Source of the DNA: Pseudomonas chlororaphis
GTDB taxonomy: Bacteria; Pseudomonadota; Gammaproteobacteria; Pseudomonadales; Pseudomonadaceae
Reading direction: 5' to 3'
Length of the DNA: 64,000 nucleotides
Assembly (NCBI GenBank): GCA_001023535.1
Contig: CP011020.1
Span: 5,020,501 to 5,084,500, forward strand
Each line of letters begins with the position of its first letter. Position 1 is the first letter of the stretch. The notes below the pieces were generated by a model. That model made no database searches. It was not told the DNA's origin and saw only the letters and a list, made by a program, of their open reading frames with translations. Below, piece after piece: positions 36,279-45,122 of this stretch. A program made the translations under genes and the position numbers.

Positions 36279-37749
36279 ACTGCAGCGTTTCCAGGAAACC
36301 TTGCGCAGCCATGCCGGACGAAACGACGGCACCGTGGCGCTGTGGGGCGACACCCAGAAGATCGACTACGTGACCCTGTACGCCCAGGTGCTGTATCGCC
36401 AGGAGCGCTTGCGCGAAGAACAGGCGCACGTCATCGCCCTGGCGCTGGACAATGGCATCGAGGCGATGCTGTGGGACCTGGCCGCGCTGTGGGAAGGCGT
36501 GGCCTGCGTGACGCTACCGCCGTTTTTCAGCCCGGCCCAGCGGGCCCATTGCTTGATGCAGAGCCAGGCGACACGGGTCGTTGCCGAGCCGGAGCTTGCG
36601 GACGAATTAATCGCCGCTGGCTACACCCGGCGCGGTGAATTCTGGTGTCGCACCTTCGAGGGTGGGCAGCGCCTGCCGGCCGGCACCGCCAAGTTGACCT
36701 TTACATCCGGCACCACCGGCACGCCCAAAGGCGTCTGCCTGAGCGCCGACAGCCTGCTACGGGTGGCCAGGGAACTGGAGCAGGCCAGCCTGCCCAGCGC
36801 GCCGCAGCACCATGTGGCACTGCTGCCGCTGGCGATCCTGCTGGAGAATCTCGGCTGCTACGCCGCCCTCTACGCCGGAGCCACGTTGAGCCTGCCAAGC
36901 CAGAAAACCCTGGGCATCCAGGGCGCCAGCGGCGTGGACGTGCCGCGCCTGCTGAGCAACCTCGCCGACCGCAAGGCGCAGAGCCTGATCCTGGTGCCCC
37001 AGTTGCTGTTGATGCTGGTCAGCGCCGCCGAACAACAGGCGTTCGACCCGCGTCACCTGCGCTTTGTCGCGGTGGGCGGGGCTCGGGTGGCGCAAGACCT
37101 GCTGCACCGCGCGCAGCGGCTCGGCCTGCCGGTCTACGAAGGCTACGGCTTGTCCGAATGCGCTTCGGTGGTGTGCCTCAACCGCCCCGGCGCTCACCGG
37201 CCTGGCAGCGTTGGCAAACCCCTGCCCCATGTTGAAGTACGCCTGGCCGAGGACGGTGAAGTGCTGATCAAGGGCTCGACCCTATTGGGTTACCTGGGCG
37301 AACCGCTGCACACCGAACAATGGTGGCCGAGCGGCGACCTGGGTGAATTCGACGCCGAAGGGTTTCTTTACCTCAAGGGTCGCAAAAAGCATCAGTTCGT
37401 CACCAGCTTCGGGCGCAACGTCAATCCAGAGTGGATCGAGTCCGAACTGACCCAGCGCCGCCACATCGCCCAAGCCTTCGTGTACGGCGAGGCCCAACCA
37501 CTCAACCATGCCTTGCTCTGGCCCCATCGCCCTGATTGCAGCGACGAGCAACTGGCCGCCGCCGTCGCCGAAGCCAACCAGGCACTTCCCGGCTATGCCC
37601 AGGTGCACCGCTGGACCCGCCTGCCCCAGCCCTTCAGCGCCGCCAACGGTTTGCTCACCGCCAATGGGCGTCCCCGTCGTGACGCCATCGTCGCTTTGTA
37701 TCGCAACCAACTGACTGAATCCGCCCTTTCCGAGGAGCCTGCATCATGA
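36268..37749 (+). CDS. AMP-forming acyl ligase (ANL superfamily)
   Basis: This 493-residue adenylating enzyme has the P-loop LTFTSGTTGTPKG (near residues 142-154), the A5 motif YEGYGLSECASVV and the A8 hinge GRKKHQFVTSFGRNVNPEWIE. The C-terminal A10 motif reads NGLLTANGRPRRDAI: the lysine that usually completes adenylation (NGK or LKLKR type) is replaced by Arg. It probably activates a fatty or carboxylic acid for the neighbouring T_hemolysin, diiron and SDR enzymes. Start 36268 overlaps the preceding gene; the stop overlaps the next start (ATGA). Carrier (CoA, ACP or none) is unknown. Confidence 0.88.
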   Translation: MSLELQRFQETLRSHAGRNDGTVALWGDTQKIDYVTLYAQVLYRQERLREEQAHVIALALDNGIEAMLWDLAALWEGVACVTLPPFFSPAQRAHCLMQSQATRVVAEPELADELIAAGYTRRGEFWCRTFEGGQRLPAGTAKLTFTSGTTGTPKGVCLSADSLLRVARELEQASLPSAPQHHVALLPLAILLENLGCYAALYAGATLSLPSQKTLGIQGASGVDVPRLLSNLADRKAQSLILVPQLLLMLVSAAEQQAFDPRHLRFVAVGGARVAQDLLHRAQRLGLPVYEGYGLSECASVVCLNRPGAHRPGSVGKPLPHVEVRLAEDGEVLIKGSTLLGYLGEPLHTEQWWPSGDLGEFDAEGFLYLKGRKKHQFVTSFGRNVNPEWIESELTQRRHIAQAFVYGEAQPLNHALLWPHRPDCSDEQLAAAVAEANQALPGYAQVHRWTRLPQPFSAANGLLTANGRPRRDAIVALYRNQLTESALSEEPAS

Positions 37750-38420
37750 GTTTTTTCGACACCCTGCAAGAAGCCACGCAACAGGAACGCCACGAGTTGT
37801 TCAACCTGCCGATCATCGTCGATGCGTTGCAAGGCCGGGTCAGCCTGGACAGTTATCGCGCGTTCCTGGCCCAGGCCTACTACCACGTGCGCCACACGGT
37901 GCCGCTGATGATGGCGTGCGGCGCGCGCCTGCCAACACGCCTGGAATGGCTGCGCAAGGCGGTGTGCGAGTACATCGAGGATGAATATGGCCACGAACAG
38001 TGGGTGCTCAACGATATCGCCGCATGTGGCGGGGACCGTGACGCCGTTCGAGACGGCCAGCCTTCGCTGTCGATCGAACTGATGACCAGCTTCCTCTATG
38101 ACACCATCGCCCGAGGCAACCCGGTAGGATTGTTCGGCATGGTCAATGTGCTCGAAGGCACCAGCATCGCCCTGGCCACCCACGCCGCCGGCAGCATCCG
38201 CGAACGCCTGGCCTTGCCGGAAACCGCTTTCAGCTACCTCAGCTCCCACGGCTCGCTCGACATCGAGCACATGCAGACCTACCGCCGACTGATGAACAAG
38301 CTTGAAGACCCGGAAGATCAGGCCGCGGTGATGCATGCCTCGAAGGTTGTCTATCGACTCTACACCGACATGTTCCGGGGCCTGCCCCGTGAAGCGCAGG
38401 CACACCATGCAGCTGCATGA
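37746..38420 (+). CDS. Heme-oxygenase-like diiron oxidase/oxygenase (HDO superfamily, UndA/TenA fold)
   Basis: This 224-residue helical protein would be called TenA-like by length. It nonetheless carries the whole HDO metal set: E80-x2-H83 (EDEYGHEQW), E138 (VLEGTS), and H168-x3-D172-x2-H175 (SHGSLDIEHM). This is the spacing of UndA, which turns lauric acid into 1-undecene, and of other nonheme diiron oxygenases. The thiaminase Cys is not apparent. It likely oxidises the product of the adjacent acyl ligase or transferase. It is coupled to both neighbours by overlapping start/stop codons. The reaction itself cannot be read from sequence. Confidence 0.85.
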   Translation: MSFFDTLQEATQQERHELFNLPIIVDALQGRVSLDSYRAFLAQAYYHVRHTVPLMMACGARLPTRLEWLRKAVCEYIEDEYGHEQWVLNDIAACGGDRDAVRDGQPSLSIELMTSFLYDTIARGNPVGLFGMVNVLEGTSIALATHAAGSIRERLALPETAFSYLSSHGSLDIEHMQTYRRLMNKLEDPEDQAAVMHASKVVYRLYTDMFRGLPREAQAHHAAA

Positions 38421-39216
38421 GGCGCGAGTCGTGCTGACCGGCGCCAGCGGCGGCATCGGCCTGGCGATCACCGAGACCTTGTGCGCGGCCGGTGCGCGGG
38501 TACTGGCGGTGGCGCGGCACCAAGACGCGCTGCTGGCCTTGCTCAAGCGCTATCCGCAGAACCTCAGTTGGGTGGCCGCCGACCTGACGTTGGCGGCCGA
38601 CCAGGGCAAGGTGCTGGCTGCCGCCGAGAGCGTGGGCGGCATCAACCTGCTGATCAATGCGGCCGGGGTCAACCACTTCGCCATGCTCGAACAGCTCGAC
38701 GACAGTGACATCCAGGGGATGCTGGCGGTGAACGTCGGTGCGCCGATCTGCCTGACCAAACGGCTGCTGCCCATGCTCAAGCAGGCGGACAGCGCAATGG
38801 TGGTCAATGTCGGCTCCACTTACGGCTCGATCGGCTACCCCGGTTATGCCAGCTACTGCGCGACCAAGTTTGCCCTGCGCGGTTTTTCCGAAGCCTTGCG
38901 CCGGGAACTGGCGGATACCCGGGTCAGTGTCCTGTACGTCGCGCCCCGCGCCACCCGCACCTCGATGAACAGCGCCGCCGCGCAAGCCTTGAACGATGCG
39001 CTCAAGGCCAGCGTCGACGACCCACAAGCCGTGGCGTCGGCGGTGGCCCATGCCATCGCCGGGGAGCGCCGCGATGTGTACCTGGGCTGGCCGGAGCGCT
39101 TCTTCGTGCGCCTCAACAGTCTGCTGCCAAACCTGGTGGACCGCGGCCTGCGCAAGCAACTGCCGCTGATCCGCCGCCTCAGTGAAAAAACCGAGAACGA
39201 GCCACCAAAACCATGA
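38407..39216 (+). CDS. Short-chain dehydrogenase/reductase
   Basis: This 269-residue classical SDR has TGASGGIG cofactor loop (residues 10-17), NAAG, catalytic Ser region NVGSTYGS, and Y-x3-K in YASYCATK. The C-terminal 40 residues are basic and hydrophobic (WPERFFVRLNSLLPNLVDRGLRKQL), which suggests membrane association as in acyl-chain reductases of this type. It is the fourth gene of the operon, overlapping the diiron oxidase by 14 bp and the TPR gene by 4 bp. It probably reduces a ketone or aldehyde made by the pathway. Confidence 0.88.
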   Translation: MQLHEARVVLTGASGGIGLAITETLCAAGARVLAVARHQDALLALLKRYPQNLSWVAADLTLAADQGKVLAAAESVGGINLLINAAGVNHFAMLEQLDDSDIQGMLAVNVGAPICLTKRLLPMLKQADSAMVVNVGSTYGSIGYPGYASYCATKFALRGFSEALRRELADTRVSVLYVAPRATRTSMNSAAAQALNDALKASVDDPQAVASAVAHAIAGERRDVYLGWPERFFVRLNSLLPNLVDRGLRKQLPLIRRLSEKTENEPPKP

Positions 39217-39857
39217 AAAACATCCTCGCATGCCTGTTGCTAGGCGCCCTCAGCCAAGGTGCCTGGGCAATGGACACCGCCGATCAGCAACGCCTCGATG
39301 GCATCCAGCAGAGCTGGGCGCACATCCAATACGAAATGCCGGAAAAACAGCGCGCCGCCGCATTCGAGCAGTTGGTGGCGCAAGCCACACGCTTCACTGC
39401 CGAACGTCCGGCGGTCGCTGAGGCCTGGATCTGGAAAGGCATCGTCACCAGCAGTTGGGCCGGCGCCGAGGGCGGCCTCGGAGCGTTGGGCAAGGCCAAG
39501 GACGCCAGAGCCGACCTGGAAAAATCCCTGAGCCTGGACCCCAAGGCCCTGCAAGGCTCAGCCTACACCAGCCTCGCCGCGCTGTATGACCGGGTCCCAG
39601 GCTGGCCGATCGGCTTTGGCGACAGCGACAAGGCCGAGCAACTGCTCAAGCAATCGCTGCAACTGAACCCCGATGGAATCGACAGCCTGTACTTCTGGGG
39701 CGATCACCTTTACCGTCAAAAGCACTACGCTGAAGCCAGGGCGGCGCTGCAAAAAGCCCTGCAAGCCGCGCCCCGTCCGGGCCGGGAAAGCGCCGATGCC
39801 GGGCGGCGCAAAGAGATTGCCGCGCTGATGGTGGACGTGGACAAAAAACTCGACTGA
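39213..39857 (+). CDS. Exported TPR protein
   Basis: This 214-residue protein has a signal peptide (MKNILACLLLGALSQGAWA) and TPR-like helical pairs (ADLEKSLSLDPKALQGSAY; AEQLLKQSLQLNPDGIDSLY; AEARAALQKALQAAP). It probably sits in the periplasm as an adaptor. Because it lies between the SDR and the two-component genes with overlapping ends, it may help the sensor or transport the metabolite. No specific family function is known. Confidence 0.82.
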   Translation: MKNILACLLLGALSQGAWAMDTADQQRLDGIQQSWAHIQYEMPEKQRAAAFEQLVAQATRFTAERPAVAEAWIWKGIVTSSWAGAEGGLGALGKAKDARADLEKSLSLDPKALQGSAYTSLAALYDRVPGWPIGFGDSDKAEQLLKQSLQLNPDGIDSLYFWGDHLYRQKHYAEARAALQKALQAAPRPGRESADAGRRKEIAALMVDVDKKLD

Positions 39858-39868
39858 TGGGAGTCCAG

Positions 39869-40531
39869 GTGCGTTTATTACTGATAGAGGATGACGTGGC
39901 CCTCGGCGAGGGCATTCAGCAGGCACTGGGGCGCGAGGGCTACACCGTGGACTGGCTCAAGGATGGCGGTAGCGCCCTGCACTCATTGCTCAGCGAAACC
40001 TTCGACCTGGCCGTGCTCGACCTCGGGTTGCCGCGCATGGACGGCCTCGACGTGTTGCGCCGCTTGCGCAATACCGGCTCGAACCTGCCGGTGTTGATCC
40101 TCACCGCTCGCGACGCCACCGAGGATCGCATCGCCGGGCTGGATGCCGGCGCGGACGATTACCTGGTCAAACCTTTCGACCTCAACGAACTCAAGGCCCG
40201 CTTGCGGGCCTTGTTGCGACGCAGTGCCGGGCGGGCCCAGGCGTTGATCGAGCACGCCGGCATCAGCCTCAACCCCAGTACGCAGCAAGCCAGCTACCAC
40301 GGCCAGCCCGTCGCCCTGACGCCCAAGGAATACCAGCTCCTGCACGAATTGCTGTCACCGCCGGGCCGGGTCATCACCCGGGACCAACTGATGCAACTGC
40401 TCTACGGCTGGAGTGAAGAAGCCGAAAGCAACACGCTGGAGGTGCACATCCATCACCTGCGCAAGAAATTCTCGGCCGATCTGATCCGCACCATCCGTGG
40501 CGTGGGCTACCTGGTGGAAGAACGCCGATGA
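39869..40531 (+). CDS. OmpR-family response regulator (QseB/PmrA-like)
   Basis: This protein of about 220 residues has a receiver domain (phospho-acceptor Asp in LAVLDLGLPRMDG, Lys in DYLVKPF) and a winged-helix DNA-binding domain (LTPKEYQLLHELL ... HIHHLRKKF ... RGVGYLV). GTG 39869 gives the family N-terminus RLLLIEDD and has GGGAG 5 nt upstream. An ATG at 39857 overlapping the TPR stop would add four residues. It is coupled to the histidine-kinase gene (ATGA) and probably controls this operon. Confidence 0.92.
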   Translation: MRLLLIEDDVALGEGIQQALGREGYTVDWLKDGGSALHSLLSETFDLAVLDLGLPRMDGLDVLRRLRNTGSNLPVLILTARDATEDRIAGLDAGADDYLVKPFDLNELKARLRALLRRSAGRAQALIEHAGISLNPSTQQASYHGQPVALTPKEYQLLHELLSPPGRVITRDQLMQLLYGWSEEAESNTLEVHIHHLRKKFSADLIRTIRGVGYLVEERR

Positions 40532-41898
40532 CGTCGATCCGCCGCCGCACCCTCACCTTGATCATCGGCCTGCTGCTCGCAGGGCTCGCGGTACTCAGCG
40601 CGTTCAACCTGCACGACAGCAACCACGAAATCGCGGAAGTCTATGACGCGCAGTTGGCGCAAAACGCGCGGCTGCTGCAAGGGGTGATGCGCATGCCGTT
40701 GGCGGCGCAGCAGCATGCCGACCTGTACCGGGCGTTCAACGACGCATTGGCCGACGCGCCGTTGCGCGGCGACGGCCATCCCTACGAGCGCAAGATCGCC
40801 TTCCAGGTATGGAACCGTGCAGGCGACGTCCTGGTGCACACCGCCAGCGCGCCCTCCTTCCGCTCGCCGCCGACCCAGCCTGGGTTCAGCGACGTGGTGG
40901 ACCTGAACAGCCGTCACTGGCGCGCCTTCATCCTCGAAGACCCACAGAACGGCCTGCGCATCTGGGTCGGCGAACGGGGTGACGTGCGCGCGGATCTGGT
41001 CGACCGGATCGTGCGTCACACGCTGTGGCCGAACGCGATCGGTAGCCTGCTGCTCGCAGCGATGGTCTGGCTCGCCATCGGCTGGGGCCTCAAGCCGCTG
41101 GCGAACATGGCGGCGACCCTGCGCGCACGCCACAGCGGCTCCCTCGAACCCCTGCAACTGACGCCGCTGCCCAGCGAGCTCGAACCCATGCAGGCGGCGC
41201 TCAACCGCATGCTCGCGCAGATACAGGAAGTGCTCGGGCGCGAGCGGCGCTTTATCGCCGACGCCGCCCACGAGATGCGCACCCCGCTGGCGGTGCTCCG
41301 GGTGCACGCGCAAAACCTGCAGGAGGCCGGCACCGAACAGGAGCGACGGGAGTCCCTGGCGTTCCTCATCGCCGGGGTCGATCGCACCAGTCGCCTGGTC
41401 AGCCAGTTGTTGACCATGGCCCGCCTCGAACCCAAGGCCGGCGCACCCGTGCTGGAGCACATCGACCTCAGCGAGACCGTGCGCAACAGCCTGGTGCAGC
41501 TCACCCCGTGGCTGTTGAGCAAGCACCTGGAACTGGCCTTCGACGTCAGCGACCAACCGTTCCATGTCCTGGCCGACGCGGCCACTGTCGACATCGCCCT
41601 CAACAACCTGATCACCAACGCCGCCAATTTCTCCCCGGAACACGGCGTGATCACCGTACAACTGACCCGGGTCGACAACTTCTACCAACTGAACGTCGAC
41701 GACCAGGGACCGGGCATCGACGAGGCGGATCGAGCACGATTGTTCGAGCGGTTCTACAGCCGCGGCAGTCCACAAGGCGCGGGCCTTGGCCTGACCATCG
41801 TCGCCACCATCGCAACGCGTTTGGGCGGACGGATCGAACTGCTCAACCGGCCAGAGGGCGGCCTTCGGGCTACGTTGTCGATCCCTGTCAGAGAATAA
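40528..41898 (+). CDS. Sensor histidine kinase (QseC-like)
   Basis: This 456-residue inner-membrane kinase has two membrane helices (near residues 10-28 and 170-190) around a periplasmic sensor of about 140 residues. A HAMP region follows, then the HisKA H-box (DAAHEMRTPLAVLR), the N-box NNLITNAANFS and the G-boxes DDQGPGI and GAGLGLTIV. It pairs with the preceding regulator. Its position at the end of the biosynthesis-like operon suggests it senses the product or a related lipid. Confidence 0.93.
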   Translation: MTSIRRRTLTLIIGLLLAGLAVLSAFNLHDSNHEIAEVYDAQLAQNARLLQGVMRMPLAAQQHADLYRAFNDALADAPLRGDGHPYERKIAFQVWNRAGDVLVHTASAPSFRSPPTQPGFSDVVDLNSRHWRAFILEDPQNGLRIWVGERGDVRADLVDRIVRHTLWPNAIGSLLLAAMVWLAIGWGLKPLANMAATLRARHSGSLEPLQLTPLPSELEPMQAALNRMLAQIQEVLGRERRFIADAAHEMRTPLAVLRVHAQNLQEAGTEQERRESLAFLIAGVDRTSRLVSQLLTMARLEPKAGAPVLEHIDLSETVRNSLVQLTPWLLSKHLELAFDVSDQPFHVLADAATVDIALNNLITNAANFSPEHGVITVQLTRVDNFYQLNVDDQGPGIDEADRARLFERFYSRGSPQGAGLGLTIVATIATRLGGRIELLNRPEGGLRATLSIPVRE

Positions 41899-42076
41899 TC
41901 GTGCAAGCGCGCCTGACTTCCTCGCGATGCTGTTGTCAGAGATGACTTGCAGGGGGCGTTCAAGCGGCTGGACATGGGCGCGGCCTGCCCGGCTCACAGA
42001 ACATCGGGCCGTACGCCCCTCAAGGCAGACGTAACATGGGACAATCACCCCCGACTTGATCCTTTCGGAGGCCACA

Positions 42077-43933
42077 ATGCTTCGTGTGTTCGAACGAAGA
42101 CTCGACCCTTTCCCACCTGATGAAGCGCCCCCGCCCCCGGTCGGCCTGACCCGTTTCCTGTGGGCCTGCACGCGGGGTGCCCGCGGTTACATCCTTGTGT
42201 TCGCGCTGTTGAGCGCCGGCGTGTCGATTTACGAAGCCTGGCTGTTCTCGTTTCTCGGGCAGGTCGTGGACCTGCTTTCGACCTGGCAGGCCGGCGGCGA
42301 TGCACAGGGCCAGGAGAGCCGTGTGCTATGGGGGATCGGCATCGTACTGGTCACCAGCATCGGGCTGGTGGCGTTGCGGACCATGGTCCAGCACCAGGTG
42401 CTGGCGATCAATCTGCCGCTGCGGTTGCGCTGGGACTTTCACCGGCTGATGCTGCGGCAAAGCCTTTCGTTCTTTTCCGATGAGTTCTCCGGCCGGGTCA
42501 CGACCAAGGTGATGCAGACAGCGCTGGCGGTGCGCGAAGTGTTGTTCACCGTCATCGAGATCGCCCCCGGGATTGGCGTGTACTTCATTGCGATCATTGC
42601 CCTGGCCGGCGGTTTCGCCCTGAAACTGATGCTGCCGTTCATTGCCTGGATCGTGCTGTTCGGGCTCGCCATGCTGTATTTCGTGCCGCGCCTGGGACAG
42701 GTCGGCCAGGAACAGGCTCACGCACGTTCGTCGATGACCGGGCGCATCTCGGACGCCTACACCAACATCACCACCGTGAAGCTGTTCTCCCACTCCAAGC
42801 GTGAGGCGCACTTCGCGCGGGCGGCGATGGAAGATTTCAAGCAGACGGGCTTTCGCCAGATGCGCCTGGTCAGCCAGTTCGAGATCGTCAACCAGGCCCT
42901 GGTGGTGGCGCTGATCATCGGCGCGGGCGGCTATGCCTTGTGGCTGTGGCACCAAGGTGAAGTCGGCACCGGCGCGGTGGCGGCGATCACGGCCATGGCA
43001 CTGCGGATCAATGGCATGTCGCATTGGATCATGTGGCAGATGACCTCTCTGTTCGAAAGCATCGGCACCGTGCAGGACGGCATGGAAACCCTCACCCGGG
43101 GGCCCAAGGTCCAGGACGCGCCTGACGCCAGCGTGCTGGTCCCTGCTGGCGGCGCGGTCACGTTCGACAACGTGAGCTTCAACTACAGCGGCGAGCGTCA
43201 GGTGCTCGATGGCTTGAGTCTGAGTATCCGCCCGGGCGAGAAGATCGGTCTGGTGGGCCGCTCCGGTGCCGGCAAGTCGACGCTGATCAACCTGCTGCTG
43301 CGCTTCTACGACGTGGACAGCGGCGAGATTCGCATCGACGAGCAAAACATCGCCAAGGTGACCCAGGACAGCCTGCGCAGCGCCATCGGCATGGTCACCC
43401 AGGACACGTCCCTGCTGCACCGCTCCATCCGTGACAACATCGCCTATGGCCGCCCGGACGCGACCGACGAACAGATCCACCAGGCCGCGGTGAACGCCCA
43501 GGCCGACGGGTTCATCCAACAACTGAGCGACCGCCAGGGCCACACCGGCTACGACACCTTGGTGGGCGAACGTGGCATCAAGCTTTCCGGTGGCCAGCGC
43601 CAACGCATTGCCATCGCCCGGGTGATGCTCAAGAACGCGCCGATCCTGTTGCTGGACGAAGCCACCAGCGCCCTCGACTCGGAAGTCGAAGTCGCCATCC
43701 AGGAAAGTCTCGATGAAATGATGGAAGGCAAGACCGTCATCGCCATCGCTCACCGCCTCTCGACAATCGCGGCCATGGACCGCCTCATCGTCATGGATGA
43801 CGGACGCATCATCGAGCAAGGCACCCATGCCGAACTGCTCGCCAGGAACGGCACCTACGCCCGGCTGTGGCAGCACCAGAGTGGCGGGTTCCTCGGTGAA
43901 GACCAGGGGCTGACCGAGGCCGAGGCGATGTAA
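42077..43933 (+). CDS. ABC exporter, fused membrane and ATPase domains (MsbA-like)
   Basis: This 618-residue half-transporter has six membrane segments in residues 40-330 and an ATPase domain with Walker A (GRSGAGKST), Q-loop (VTQDTS), signature LSGGQ and Walker B (ILLLDEATSALDS). The N-terminus is proline-rich (FPPDEAPPPP). ATG 42077 has CGGAGG 6 nt upstream. It is monocistronic and ends at a strong hairpin. The substrate (lipid or drug) is not identifiable. Confidence 0.92.
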   Translation: MLRVFERRLDPFPPDEAPPPPVGLTRFLWACTRGARGYILVFALLSAGVSIYEAWLFSFLGQVVDLLSTWQAGGDAQGQESRVLWGIGIVLVTSIGLVALRTMVQHQVLAINLPLRLRWDFHRLMLRQSLSFFSDEFSGRVTTKVMQTALAVREVLFTVIEIAPGIGVYFIAIIALAGGFALKLMLPFIAWIVLFGLAMLYFVPRLGQVGQEQAHARSSMTGRISDAYTNITTVKLFSHSKREAHFARAAMEDFKQTGFRQMRLVSQFEIVNQALVVALIIGAGGYALWLWHQGEVGTGAVAAITAMALRINGMSHWIMWQMTSLFESIGTVQDGMETLTRGPKVQDAPDASVLVPAGGAVTFDNVSFNYSGERQVLDGLSLSIRPGEKIGLVGRSGAGKSTLINLLLRFYDVDSGEIRIDEQNIAKVTQDSLRSAIGMVTQDTSLLHRSIRDNIAYGRPDATDEQIHQAAVNAQADGFIQQLSDRQGHTGYDTLVGERGIKLSGGQRQRIAIARVMLKNAPILLLDEATSALDSEVEVAIQESLDEMMEGKTVIAIAHRLSTIAAMDRLIVMDDGRIIEQGTHAELLARNGTYARLWQHQSGGFLGEDQGLTEAEAM

Positions 43934-43937
43934 TCAC

Positions 43938-43967
43938 GGGCCGGGCGCCCTTCACGGCGCCCGGCCC
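43938..43967. terminator. Bidirectional hairpin terminator
   Basis: A perfect 12-bp GC-rich stem (GGGCCGGGCGCC / GGCGCCCGGCCC) with a 6-nt loop lies between the convergent ABC exporter and TetR-MarR genes. Confidence 0.8.
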
Positions 43968-43981
43968 TATAGCCAGGGATG

Positions 43982-45067
43982 CTATTCGCCCGCCCCTCGC
44001 GCAAACGCCGCCAGCGCCTGCCGCGCCTCCCGGTTGAGCGGGCAAGCCGCCTCGATCGCCTGGCCGACCGCCAGGAGCTCTTCGCGCAAGGCCTCGCCGG
44101 CATCGGTCAGCGCAATCAGCACTCGACGCTCATCGTCCTTGTCCCGCGTGCGTGTCACCCTGCCCGACGTCTCCAAGCGCTTGAGCAAGGGGGTGATGGT
44201 TCCGGTGTCCATGCCGAGCCTGGCGCCGAGGTCGCCCACGGTCCTGGGGGCGTCATTGAACAGCTCCAGCATCGCCAGGTACTGCGGGAACGTCAGGCCC
44301 AAGGGATCCAGCAAGGGCTTGTGAAGGCGCATCATCCGATTCGAAGCGCTGTACAAGGCGAACGACAGATGGGCGTCGAGTCCGGTTGCTGACGCCTGTC
44401 GCTCAACATTATCTAGCTTGCTAGATATTGTTGCGACAGGTTGCTTGTAAGCATCACTGCTTTCCTCGACTGGCGCCGATGTTGTGGGCTCCTGCGCCTG
44501 CCGATCAGCGGCGAGCAGTTCTTCATGGGTCGCCCGCAGGATGCGTGCGGAAAATGCCTGATCGTCGACCGCTCGGGCCAGCACCATCGCCCCCACTATC
44601 GAGGCGACAAAGCTGGTGGCCTGGTCTTCCCTCGAGCGACCAGGCCGCCATGGCAGGCCGGACTTCAACGTCTCGACCATGCGCGCCACCCGCTGAGTAA
44701 AGGAGCGGCGCATGCCGGGCTCACGCGCCACGTCAATCGCCAGCGCGGGCATGGCGCAGCCGGTTTCCGGGTGGTCCCGGTGCGACTCGGCAAGGTACAT
44801 GGCCAGGAACGCTTGCTTGGGCACGTCACTGTTCGACAAGGTCTCGCGCAGCTTTTGCGCCAACTGATCCATCGCCCGTTCGAGGCTGGCGCACGCCAAC
44901 ACTTCCTTCGAGTCGAAGTGCGCATAAAACGCACCATGGGTCAGCCCTGACGCCTTCATCACCTCGGCAATGCTCGCCCCGGCAACACCCTTGGCACGAA
45001 ACAGCCGAGACGCTTCTTCAACAATGCTCTCGTAGCGCTCTGCTGTCTGGTCCGAGGAATACCTCAT
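43982..45067 (-). CDS. TetR-MarR fusion transcriptional regulator
   Basis: This single 361-residue frame joins two complete regulators. Residues 8-190 form a TetR protein (HTH ASIAEVMKASGLTHGAFYAHF; C-terminal domain with TGCAMPALA). Residues 230-355 form a MarR domain of the OhrR type (FALYSASNRMMRLHKPLL; TVGDLGARLGMDTGTITPLLKRLE; DERRVLIALTDAG). A linker of about 40 residues is rich in Ser, Thr and Gln. The OhrR peroxide-sensing Cys (normally LCFALYSA) is Ser235 here, so organic-peroxide sensing in the classical way is unlikely. The gene is divergent from a Bcr/CflA exporter across two 16-bp palindromes, which it probably binds. A sequencing frameshift is not needed to explain the fusion. 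Confidence 0.9.
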   Translation of the reverse strand: MRYSSDQTAERYESIVEEASRLFRAKGVAGASIAEVMKASGLTHGAFYAHFDSKEVLACASLERAMDQLAQKLRETLSNSDVPKQAFLAMYLAESHRDHPETGCAMPALAIDVAREPGMRRSFTQRVARMVETLKSGLPWRPGRSREDQATSFVASIVGAMVLARAVDDQAFSARILRATHEELLAADRQAQEPTTSAPVEESSDAYKQPVATISSKLDNVERQASATGLDAHLSFALYSASNRMMRLHKPLLDPLGLTFPQYLAMLELFNDAPRTVGDLGARLGMDTGTITPLLKRLETSGRVTRTRDKDDERRVLIALTDAGEALREELLAVGQAIEAACPLNREARQALAAFARGAGE

Positions 45068-45098
45068 GGAAACCTCCGTTTTTGTGCTTGACGGATTA

Positions 45099-45114
45099 CA
45101 TGATGATCATCATG
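45099..45114. promoter_or_regulatory. Perfect 16-bp palindromic operator, copy 1
   Basis: CATGATGATCATCATG is its own reverse complement. It lies 32 bp upstream of the TetR-MarR start and is one of two copies whose centres are 28 bp apart. Confidence 0.8.
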
Positions 45115-45122
45115 CTTGCCGC

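Noticed and set aside
37746..38420. Calling this gene tenA (thiaminase II)
   Set aside because: It lacks an evident thiaminase Cys and has the complete diiron ligand pattern, and its neighbours are lipid-type enzymes, not thiamine genes.
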